A stretch of 30,625 nucleotides of DNA, from NCBI GenBank assembly GCA_963653155.1, contig CAVJWR010000032.1, forward strand, positions 1-30,625. Direction: 5' to 3'. A model generated the notes under the pieces. The model worked only from the letters and a program-made list of their open reading frames with translations, was not told where the DNA came from and did not search any database. Origin of the DNA: UBA1731 sp963653155 (lineage in GTDB: Bacteria > Verrucomicrobiota > Kiritimatiellia > RFP12 > UBA1067). The number at the start of each line of letters is the position of its first letter. Position 1 is the first letter of the stretch. Positions 16,058-22,499 of this stretch are shown in pieces. A program made the translations under genes and the position numbers.

Positions 16058-17845
16058 TCATTTCCTTTTCTTCGCTATGCGGGCGATTATTCGCGAAGCT
16101 CCGAGGTTCTTGAATCCGAGGGCAAGCAGAAGCCTTCCTATCGGATGGCGCGACTCGGCCTTAAGCTCAAGTATCTCGATCCCCTCCTTCTCGCAAAGGT
16201 TGCGGAAGTCCTTGAGGGTGATGAGGTGGATGTTCGGGGTATCGTACCACTGGAACGGCAACTGCTTCGAGACGGGCAGATGCCCGCCAAGGCCGAGCGT
16301 AAGCCTTATCCTGTACGCCGCAAAGTTGGGGAAGGATACGATCGCCTCGTCCGCAAGCCTAAGGGCCTCATGCAGGAGGCCACGCGGATTCTTCACCACC
16401 TGAAGCGTCTCCGAGCATATGGCCATGTCGTAGTGTCCGTCCGGGACGAGGGAGATGCCCTCATCGGCATCCTCCCACAGCAGGGTGTTGCCATCCGCCA
16501 CGGCCTCCTCGAATTCCGTGACGTCAATCTCAACTCCATCTCCCGTCACATGGCGATTCTTTTTGAGCACGTTGAGGAGCGTCCCGTCGCCGCATCCTAT
16601 GTCGATCACGTGGGCACCGTCCCGAACCATGGACAGCACCGCCGCATGCTGGCGTTCCTGAGCCGGCGTGACATCAGGCTTGCGCGTACCGAGGAATCCG
16701 CCGACAAGGCGCGACAGGTCATCGATGTGTGTGAGGAACGCATCGTGCCCCGTGCCTATCTCAAGGTGGCAGTAGCTTACGTCCTTGCCTCCGCGTATCA
16801 GCGACTCCACGATGTCGCGCGACTGCCATTCCGCGAAAAGCACGTCCCCTGAGAGGGATACTACGAGCGTCTTGCATGTCACGCGGGCGCATGCCGCGTC
16901 AAGGGAACCATAAGGCGCACTGGCGTCGAAGAGATCCATCGACCTCGTTATGTGAAGGTAGCTGTTCGCGTCAAAGCGCTTCAGGAACTTGTCCGCCTGA
17001 TATACGAGGTAGCTCTCGATCTGGAAGAACGTGCGGAAGTCCCGCACCCTGCGGTCCTTGAACTCCTTGGATTCCTCAAGCCAGTTGCTCTGGAGTTCGC
17101 GGTGGAATTTCTCCTGCAGCAGTTCCCGCGAGAGATACGTTATGTGGGCAAGCTGTCGTGCTGAGGCGAGTCCCCGCTTGGGGCCGTGCCCGTCGCCAAC
17201 GTCGTAGTAGTCGCCGTTCCGCCAATCTGGATCGTCCGTGATTGCGCTGCGCCCCACCACATCATAGGCGAGCGCCTGCGTGTTGAGGGAGGCCGAGGAC
17301 GCTATCACGCACGCCCGATCCGTCTCGCCTGGGCATCGGGTGATCCAGTCCATGACCTGCATCCCGCCGTAGCTGCCGCCTATCAGCGCGGCAAGGTGCT
17401 TCACGCCGAGCTGCGCAAGGAGCATGCGGTACACGTCCACCGCATCGGAGAAGTCGTAGCGCGGAAATGCGCTGCCGTACGGCTTGCCGGTATCGGGGTT
17501 TATGGAGGACGGGCCGGTGGTTCCGCTGCATCCGCCAAGTACGTTCGCGCATATCACGTGGTAGCGGTTGGTGTCGATGGCGCGTCCAGGGCCAACCATG
17601 CCCTCCCACCATCCGCTCGGCTTCGTCTCGCCCGGCCTTATCCCGGCCACATGGGCGTCGCCCGTGAGCGCATGGCATATGAACACCACATTGTCCATCT
17701 CTGGACGCATCGCGCCGCATTCCTCGTACGCAACGTCTATCTGCTTCAGAATGCCGCCCGTGCGAAGCTTGAAGCCCCCTTCCGGAAGCCTGAGCCGAAG
17801 GCTCTTGGCCTCCACAACACCCACACCTGTACCTTCAATTTCCAT
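16058..17845 (-). CDS. metXW: Homoserine O-acetyltransferase MetX fused to MetW
   Basis: A 595-residue fusion. Residues 1 to about 385 are an alpha/beta-hydrolase of the MetX family, which acylates homoserine for methionine synthesis. Visible are the nucleophile elbow GGSYGGMQ, the NVLGGCSGTTGPSS segment, the acid in SGDVLF and the His in TGHDAFL. Residues about 395-595 are MetW, a SAM-dependent-methyltransferase fold with VIDIGCGDGTLL. In many bacteria metX and metW are adjacent genes and MetW is needed for or stimulates MetX activity; here they are one chain with a short linker (GTRKPDVTPAQE). The ATG at 17845 lies 7 nt from a TATAGA box, and the gene diverges from nnrD. The acyl donor (acetyl or succinyl) cannot be told by eye. 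Confidence 0.9.
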   Translation of the reverse strand: MEIEGTGVGVVEAKSLRLRLPEGGFKLRTGGILKQIDVAYEECGAMRPEMDNVVFICHALTGDAHVAGIRPGETKPSGWWEGMVGPGRAIDTNRYHVICANVLGGCSGTTGPSSINPDTGKPYGSAFPRYDFSDAVDVYRMLLAQLGVKHLAALIGGSYGGMQVMDWITRCPGETDRACVIASSASLNTQALAYDVVGRSAITDDPDWRNGDYYDVGDGHGPKRGLASARQLAHITYLSRELLQEKFHRELQSNWLEESKEFKDRRVRDFRTFFQIESYLVYQADKFLKRFDANSYLHITRSMDLFDASAPYGSLDAACARVTCKTLVVSLSGDVLFAEWQSRDIVESLIRGGKDVSYCHLEIGTGHDAFLTHIDDLSRLVGGFLGTRKPDVTPAQERQHAAVLSMVRDGAHVIDIGCGDGTLLNVLKKNRHVTGDGVEIDVTEFEEAVADGNTLLWEDADEGISLVPDGHYDMAICSETLQVVKNPRGLLHEALRLADEAIVSFPNFAAYRIRLTLGLGGHLPVSKQLPFQWYDTPNIHLITLKDFRNLCEKEGIEILELKAESRHPIGRLLLALGFKNLGASRIIARIAKKRK

Positions 17846-17933
17846 AGTTCGGTCTATAACCCGTCTCCGCTTGTTCACGTAAAGAATCGTAGAATAGCAT
17901 ATTTCATGGTTTTTTGCTATACTCCAAAGCCGT
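17846..17933. promoter_or_regulatory. Divergent promoters of metXW and nnrD
   Basis: The 88-base spacer serves both genes. For nnrD, TGC-TATACT (extended -10, box at 17918-17923) is 10 nt before its ATG. For metXW, TATAGA on the minus strand (17853-17858) is 7 nt before its ATG. Neither side shows a Shine-Dalgarno site, and no S-box or other methionine riboswitch fits in this space. Confidence 0.55.
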
Positions 17934-19049
17934 ATGCAAATACCCGAATCAATTTCCTCCGCATTTCCGCACCGTCCTGTGGACGCAAACAAGTACTCTG
18001 TAGGCACCGTGACCGTAGTGGGCGGCTCAAGCCACTACATACACGCGCCGGTGATAAGCGGCCTTGGGGCTAGGGCGGCTGGCGCCGGGCTCATCAACCT
18101 TGTCGTGCCGGATGCCTCACGCATCGCCGCCGGTTCGCTTGTGCCGGAAGCCACGTTCATGAAGCAGACGGCTGTGTGCGTACCGCCGAGGGCCGACGTG
18201 ACCGTAATCGGCATGGGGCTTGGCGTCACGCAGACGGCCGAAATGCTCGTGTCGAGGCTGCTCTCCGGCTCGAAGGGACGATTCGTCCTGGATGCCGATG
18301 CCCTCACGATACTCTCGAACTGGTACGCAAAGAAACAGAGCAACCTTCCCGTCATCGAGGGGCAGTCCGTGATACTCACCCCCCATGCCGGAGAGGCGGC
18401 ACGGCTTCTGGCCTGCAAGACGGAAGATATCCTAAGCGACCGCAAGGCGGCGGCACGTCGCATAGTCGAGCGCTACCACGCAATCTGCGTGCTAAAGGGA
18501 GCCAACACGATTGTGTGCGAGCCTGATGGACGCGAGTTCGTGTGCGATGCCGGCAATCCGTTCATGGCCATGGGCGGGATGGGCGATCTCCTTTCGGGCG
18601 TCATCGCCGCAAGGTGGGCCTACACCAAGGATTCCTACATTGCCGCATGTTCGTCGGTATGGCTTCATGCGGCAGCCTCGGATGCGCTTGTAAATGCGGA
18701 TGTGCCCACCGACCCGTCGATAGTCAATGTCGCCGCAAAGATAGGCTCGATGAGGGTCGTCGCCACGCCGTTTCCGGTCGCAGAGGACTGCGACCCTCCC
18801 GCTCCCGCAGACACAATGATAAATCATAAAATGCCCAAATGGCTAAATGCAATCGTAAATCGTAAATCGCAAATCGTAAATTCCCACTACCATCTACCAA
18901 CTACCCACTACCATCTACCAACTACCAACTTAATAATCAAACTTCGATCCGCCTATGGACTCCCGGAGGATCGAATCGCATGGGATCATGGAGGTATCGG
19001 TCACGGCTGTGACCGTGTCAAGCACGGCAAGCAGACGATGTATCTCTGA
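17934..19049 (+). CDS. nnrD: ADP-dependent NAD(P)H-hydrate dehydratase with repeat-encoded tail
   Basis: A YjeF C-terminal family enzyme that repairs hydrated NAD(P)H. Residues 1-280 form the normal domain: TVTVVGGSSHYIHAPVISG, GAGLINLVV, VLDADAL, LTPHAGEAARLL, VLKGANTIV and the catalytic GNPFMAMGGMGDLLSG. From residue 281 on, about 90 residues are not family-like. The first part reads through a palindrome (18776-18795) and the two heptad types, giving peptide repeats such as HYHLPTT twice; the rest is antisense to the udk gene (18930-19049). The natural end was probably near 18775 before the repeat arrived. The N-terminal epimerase half of the bifunctional enzyme is absent. The extended -10 lies 10 nt before the ATG. 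Confidence 0.88.
   Translation: MQIPESISSAFPHRPVDANKYSVGTVTVVGGSSHYIHAPVISGLGARAAGAGLINLVVPDASRIAAGSLVPEATFMKQTAVCVPPRADVTVIGMGLGVTQTAEMLVSRLLSGSKGRFVLDADALTILSNWYAKKQSNLPVIEGQSVILTPHAGEAARLLACKTEDILSDRKAAARRIVERYHAICVLKGANTIVCEPDGREFVCDAGNPFMAMGGMGDLLSGVIAARWAYTKDSYIAACSSVWLHAAASDALVNADVPTDPSIVNVAAKIGSMRVVATPFPVAEDCDPPAPADTMINHKMPKWLNAIVNRKSQIVNSHYHLPTTHYHLPTTNLIIKLRSAYGLPEDRIAWDHGGIGHGCDRVKHGKQTMYL
18776..18795. repeat. GGTCGCAG palindrome at the end of the nnrD domain
   Basis: GGTCGCAG-AGGA-CTGCGACC is a perfect 8-bp-stem palindrome followed by CTCCC. It starts exactly where similarity to the NnrD family stops. The same stem occurs at 22211-22230 with the loop TCCT, and a close relative at 1644-1661. 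Confidence 0.8.
18850..18929. repeat. Both heptad arrays, between converging nnrD and udk
   Basis: AATCGYA heptads (18850-18881) are followed by WCTACCM heptads (18884-18929). The array ends directly against the TAA stop of the udk gene at 18930. On the plus strand the frame used by nnrD passes the array without a stop. Confidence 0.85.
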
Positions 19050-19889
19050 GCTTTCCCTGCCGCCAAGATACGGCACCGCCCTCAACACCGGCTCCAGAAC
19101 TGGTTTCATGACCGATATCTCGTAGTCGAGTGACGTATCTATCACGAAATCCGCGAATCCTCGATATGGGTTTATCCAACGCATCTCCCCGGCAGAGACC
19201 CCTTCCCACATGAGCAGCGTCTTTTCCGGGGACATGTTGCGGTATGTCTTGTCGCGCACGATGCGCCTCATGAGCCGCGAATCCTCGTAGTAGAGCCAGC
19301 CTCCAAGATCGGCCTCCAGCTGAGTAAGCGTATTCACATACACGCGATACTTGAGTTCGTCGCCAATCCCCTCCGTTAGTGCCGGATTGAGGGCATGGAT
19401 GCCTTCAAGCACAACCACCACGTTCGGACGCGGAGTGAACACGTTCGGATCGTCGTACCCCTCGTGCCTTATGAAATCGAACTTGCGCCGATGGAACGGC
19501 TCGCCTGACATTATCCGCAGCAGGTCTTCGCGCAGACGCACCCGATCAACGGCATCGAAATGCTCGTAGTCGAGATTCCCGTTCCTGTCACGCGGATTCC
19601 GCCTGTCACCCACGAAATAGTCGTCGGTGGATATGCGCATTGCGGAAAGGCCGTTATCCTCAAGCGCCTTGCACAGCCGCATCGCCGTGGTCGTCTTTCC
19701 CGCCGCAGAAGGCCCGGCCTCAAGCACGAGCCTCACATAAGGGGCGCGGGAGGCCACCAGCTCCGCGACTCTCGCCATACGCATGGCGTGCAGACGCTCG
19801 CCTTTCTCGACAAGGCCGCCAAAGCCGCCGGATGCGATGATTCCGTTCAACTCCGAGACTGTGCGCAAATGCGAGGTGGCATCCATCAT
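18930..19889 (-). CDS. udk: Uridine kinase-like P-loop nucleoside kinase
   Basis: A 319-residue kinase of the uridine kinase/phosphoribulokinase fold. The Walker A loop GPSAAGKTT is near residues 59-67, later than in the short E. coli enzyme because of a helical N-terminal part. STDDYFVGD with the substrate-binding Asp, YEHFDAVDR, FHRRKFDFIRH and the strand VVVLEGIHALNP follow the family order. The overall form matches the kinase portion of longer TGS-kinase proteins rather than classical Udk, so the substrate is not certain. ATG 19889 overlaps the trmJ stop as ATGATG, pointing to coupled translation. The stop abuts a heptad array, and 120 bases overlap the nnrD tail in antisense. Confidence 0.78.
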   Translation of the reverse strand: MMDATSHLRTVSELNGIIASGGFGGLVEKGERLHAMRMARVAELVASRAPYVRLVLEAGPSAAGKTTTAMRLCKALEDNGLSAMRISTDDYFVGDRRNPRDRNGNLDYEHFDAVDRVRLREDLLRIMSGEPFHRRKFDFIRHEGYDDPNVFTPRPNVVVVLEGIHALNPALTEGIGDELKYRVYVNTLTQLEADLGGWLYYEDSRLMRRIVRDKTYRNMSPEKTLLMWEGVSAGEMRWINPYRGFADFVIDTSLDYEISVMKPVLEPVLRAVPYLGGRESSEIHRLLAVLDTVTAVTDTSMIPCDSILRESIGGSKFDY

Positions 19890-20653
19890 GCGCTGAACTC
19901 CGCTGACGTCTTCCTTCCGCCATCCAGAAGCGGATGGCGATGCGCCCATACCGCCTGACGAGCAACGCCAAGCAGAAGCGCGGCATCGTCCTTCGTCACC
20001 ACGCCACGAGAGAATACGCGGTGTATACCCTGCATCATGTGGTCGGCCTTCTGCTCGTCCATGTAGCCGATATCCTCAAGCATCTCTCGCCACATCTTCA
20101 TCAGCTGCATCTTCTGCCCCTGCGGAGCCGGCGGCGCCTTTTCGTGCGGCGGCTGGTAGCGTCCCGTGGCCGTGAACAGCTCGTAACAGGTTATCAGCAC
20201 GGCCTGCGAAAGGTTTATGGACGTGTATTCCTCATCGACAGGTATGCGGATAAGGTGCGTACACTGCGCGATCTCCTCGTTGAGAAGCCCCTTGTCCTCA
20301 CGCCCGAACACAACGGCCACCGGCCCGGTCTCGGCGAGGGCAAGCAGGTCTGCCGCGCAATCGCGTGGAGCCCGCACATGCTGCCGATAGAGGCCTCCGC
20401 GAGCCGTGGTGCCAACCACGGCAACGCAATCCGACACAGCCTCCTCGAAAGTCGCGAACTCCTCGCGCCCATCAATGAGGTCCGTCGCGTGTACCGCAAG
20501 ACGGTTTCCCTCTTCCCAGTCATTCTGCAGGTTCGGCGCCGCCAGGCGCAAATGCCGGATGCCCATGTTTGCCATGGCCCTGCATGCGCTGCCGACATTG
20601 CCGGTATATAGTGTGCCCACAAGCACTATTCGTATGTTCTCAAGCGGATTCAT
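19886..20653 (-). CDS. trmJ: tRNA (cytidine/uridine-2'-O-)-methyltransferase, TrmJ type
   Basis: A 255-residue SPOUT-fold methyltransferase. The three SPOUT motifs are clear: NVGSACRAMANMG near residue 19, VVFGREDKGLLNEEI around 113-127 and INLSQAVLITCYEL around 145. The C-terminal extension (MKMWREMLEDIGYMDE...) matches the TrmJ helical tail. TrmJ 2'-O-methylates position 32 of certain tRNAs using SAM. No strong ribosome binding site is visible; the gene starts 47 bases after the oxidoreductase gene on the same strand and overlaps udk by four bases. Annotation as general SpoU methyltransferase would also be defensible. Confidence 0.85.
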   Translation of the reverse strand: MNPLENIRIVLVGTLYTGNVGSACRAMANMGIRHLRLAAPNLQNDWEEGNRLAVHATDLIDGREEFATFEEAVSDCVAVVGTTARGGLYRQHVRAPRDCAADLLALAETGPVAVVFGREDKGLLNEEIAQCTHLIRIPVDEEYTSINLSQAVLITCYELFTATGRYQPPHEKAPPAPQGQKMQLMKMWREMLEDIGYMDEQKADHMMQGIHRVFSRGVVTKDDAALLLGVARQAVWAHRHPLLDGGRKTSAEFSA

Positions 20654-20699
20654 CTTTTCGATTCAATTGTCAATTGGCCAAACGGATGGTCTGCGCACA

Positions 20700-22085
20700 T
20701 CACAGCCTATAGAACTCTTCCCATCCGGAACGCGGATTGCCGCCCGAAAGCATCGCGTTGGCGCGGTCATTGGCGGTGAAGCGCTTTGTCTGGGGGTTGA
20801 AGTCGAGCACTGGCTCGCCAAGCTCAACGGCAAGTGCGCCGAGGGCGCATATCTGGGATAGCGGACCTCCAAGCCTGAACGGCGAACGCACCTCGTCCTC
20901 GCCGCGTATCGTCCGGATGAAACTCTCGTAGTGCTTGTACTTCGGCCTGTGGAACGAGTTCATGATCTTCTTGATTTGCGGATCGTTCGGATCGCCGCCG
21001 CCGATGAGCACATACGGGGCGGAATGGCTGGTACGGGCAAAGACTCGCCCTTCTCCGCCATAGACTTCCACACCGTTCATCTGACGCTTCCACTTCTTGT
21101 TCGTGATCTTGGTGGGCATATCCGGATAGTTGCCAAGCCCATCTCGCCACACGAGACGGCACTCCGGCAAACCCTCACCCCTTGCGGGGAACGTGAACGC
21201 AGTGGTGGAGGATAGCGGGAATACCACATCCGTGCGCTTTTCGTCGCGAAGCACCTCTATCTTGGACGGCAATCCAAGCTTCAGGTGTTCCCATACCGTC
21301 GAGAATATGTGTGCGCCCCAATCGCCGATCGGGCCAGTGCCATACTCGAAGAAGCAGCGCCATTCGCCATTCATGTAGGCCTTGTTGTATCCGCGATCAG
21401 CCCTCTGCGAAAGCCACGTATCCCAGTCGAGGTTGGCTGGCGGCACCTCTGCGGGCGGCATGGCCTTCAGTTCGCCATTGTACTTGTGCCAACGGCGAGC
21501 CGAACACATGAACGCCTCTATCCGCGTGACGTCGCGCATGAATCCGCTTTCGACAAGGTTCTTGCACTGGTAGTAGTTTCCGTCCGAATGCCCCTGGTTG
21601 CCCATCTGCGTGACCACGCCATACCGCTCGGCGGCATTGGTCATCAGCTCGATCTCGTTGAAGCGGTTTCCGATGGGCTTCTCTACGTAGATGTGCTTTC
21701 CGAGCGACATCGCAAGCATTGCGACAGGGAAATGGGAAAAGTCCGGCGTAGAGATGCACACGGCATCGATGGAATCGCCCATCTCATCGAACATCTTGCG
21801 GAAGTCACGGTAGCGAGGCACCCCTGGACACGCCTTGAGCGCAGGAACCGTCGCGGCCCCACCCATATCCGTATCGCAAAGCGCCACGACTTCGACAAGA
21901 TCCTTGAAATAGCGGAACATGTTGAAGTTCGCGTTGCCTCGGTTTCCGATGCCGACGAACGCCATCCGCACCTTGCCGTTGACGAATGCGCGTGATTTCG
22001 CTATGCCGAACGACGAACAACCGCCAGCGCCAAGTAGGGTTGCGGCACCAGCTGTCCACAGGAAAGATCTACGATTTACCTTCAT
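20700..22085 (-). CDS. TAT-exported Gfo/Idh/MocA-family oxidoreductase
   Basis: A 461-residue protein with a twin-arginine signal (NRRSFLWTAGAATLLGAGGC) that also offers a lipobox ending at Cys23, so it is probably a lipid-anchored enzyme folded before export. The NAD(P)-binding fold begins VRMAFVGIGNRGNAN; the family motif YVEKPIGN with its Lys is present around residue 137. DWGAHIFSTVWEHL carries the usual catalytic-region Asp/His. Many secreted PVC proteins of this type act on sugars or sugar derivatives, but the substrate cannot be read from the sequence. The extended -10 (TGA-TATAAT) lies 8 nt before the ATG, with no ribosome binding site. trmJ and udk follow on the same strand. Confidence 0.85.
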   Translation of the reverse strand: MKVNRRSFLWTAGAATLLGAGGCSSFGIAKSRAFVNGKVRMAFVGIGNRGNANFNMFRYFKDLVEVVALCDTDMGGAATVPALKACPGVPRYRDFRKMFDEMGDSIDAVCISTPDFSHFPVAMLAMSLGKHIYVEKPIGNRFNEIELMTNAAERYGVVTQMGNQGHSDGNYYQCKNLVESGFMRDVTRIEAFMCSARRWHKYNGELKAMPPAEVPPANLDWDTWLSQRADRGYNKAYMNGEWRCFFEYGTGPIGDWGAHIFSTVWEHLKLGLPSKIEVLRDEKRTDVVFPLSSTTAFTFPARGEGLPECRLVWRDGLGNYPDMPTKITNKKWKRQMNGVEVYGGEGRVFARTSHSAPYVLIGGGDPNDPQIKKIMNSFHRPKYKHYESFIRTIRGEDEVRSPFRLGGPLSQICALGALAVELGEPVLDFNPQTKRFTANDRANAMLSGGNPRSGWEEFYRL

Positions 22086-22093
22086 GAGGGAAG

Positions 22094-22102
22094 ATTATAT
22101 CA
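22094..22102 (-). promoter_or_regulatory. Extended -10 promoter of the oxidoreductase gene
   Basis: TGA plus a perfect TATAAT (22094-22099 on the minus strand) lies 8 nt before the ATG at 22085. The mRNA would start within one or two bases of the start codon. A heptad array begins about 17 bases further upstream. Confidence 0.7.
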
Positions 22103-22114
22103 TATTTAGGGTTA

Positions 22115-22417
22115 GGTTTTAGTTGGTAGTTGGTAGTTGGCAGTTGGTAGTTGGTAGGTTTCAGGTAGGGCGATTTCGATGAAATCGCCGCCAAGCGAAA
22201 GGCGCGGGAGGGTCGCAGTCCTCTGCGACCGAAAATCCCGCCGTGGGCGCATTTCCGCGAAATGCGCATTGCGCATCGGCGGCTGGGGCCAACCGCCCTA
22301 CCATTCTATTCATGCTTACCCACAACGGCGATTTCATCGAAATCGCCCTACCAAAACCTGAAACCTACCAACTACCATCTATCATCTATCATCTATCAAC
22401 TATCAACTACTAACTAC
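22115..22417. repeat. Composite repeat element with inverted termini
   Basis: A 300-bp unit. Heptads in the GGTAGTT orientation (22120-22160) and GGCGATTTC-GAT-GAAATCGCC (22169-22189) at the left are mirrored by GGCGATTTC-ATC-GAAATCGCC (22327-22347) and CTACCAACT heptads (22362-22417) at the right; the linking words GGTTTCAGGTAGGG and CCCTACC..CCTGAAACC are also inverted copies. Inside are GGTCGCAG-TCCT-CTGCGACC (22211-22230) and GCGCATTTC-CGC-GAAATGCGC (22247-22267). There is no reading frame of note. It resembles a non-autonomous mobile element in layout. Confidence 0.75.
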
Positions 22418-22427
22418 ACAAAACAAC

Positions 22428-22459
22428 GGAAGGCTGCGGCAGGATTGCCGCAGCCTTCC
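22428..22459 (-). terminator. Intrinsic terminator of pckG
   Basis: A perfect 14-bp stem (GGAAGGCTGCGGCA with its complement) and a four-base loop lie 41 bases after the pckG stop on its strand, followed by the T-rich GTTGTTTTGTGT. It is the clearest terminator in the window. Confidence 0.85.
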
Positions 22460-22499
22460 GACTTGACGCGAACAAGCTTCGCGCCTGCGTTCGCATTGC

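Noticed and set aside
17846..17933. Methionine (SAM) riboswitch before metXW
   Set aside because: The leader is too short, and the -10 box sits 7 nt from the start codon, leaving no room for an aptamer.
18884..18929. TRAP-type RNA binding site on the UAG-rich strand
   Set aside because: UAG triplets are spaced by four bases, whereas TRAP prefers two or three, and no trp genes are nearby.
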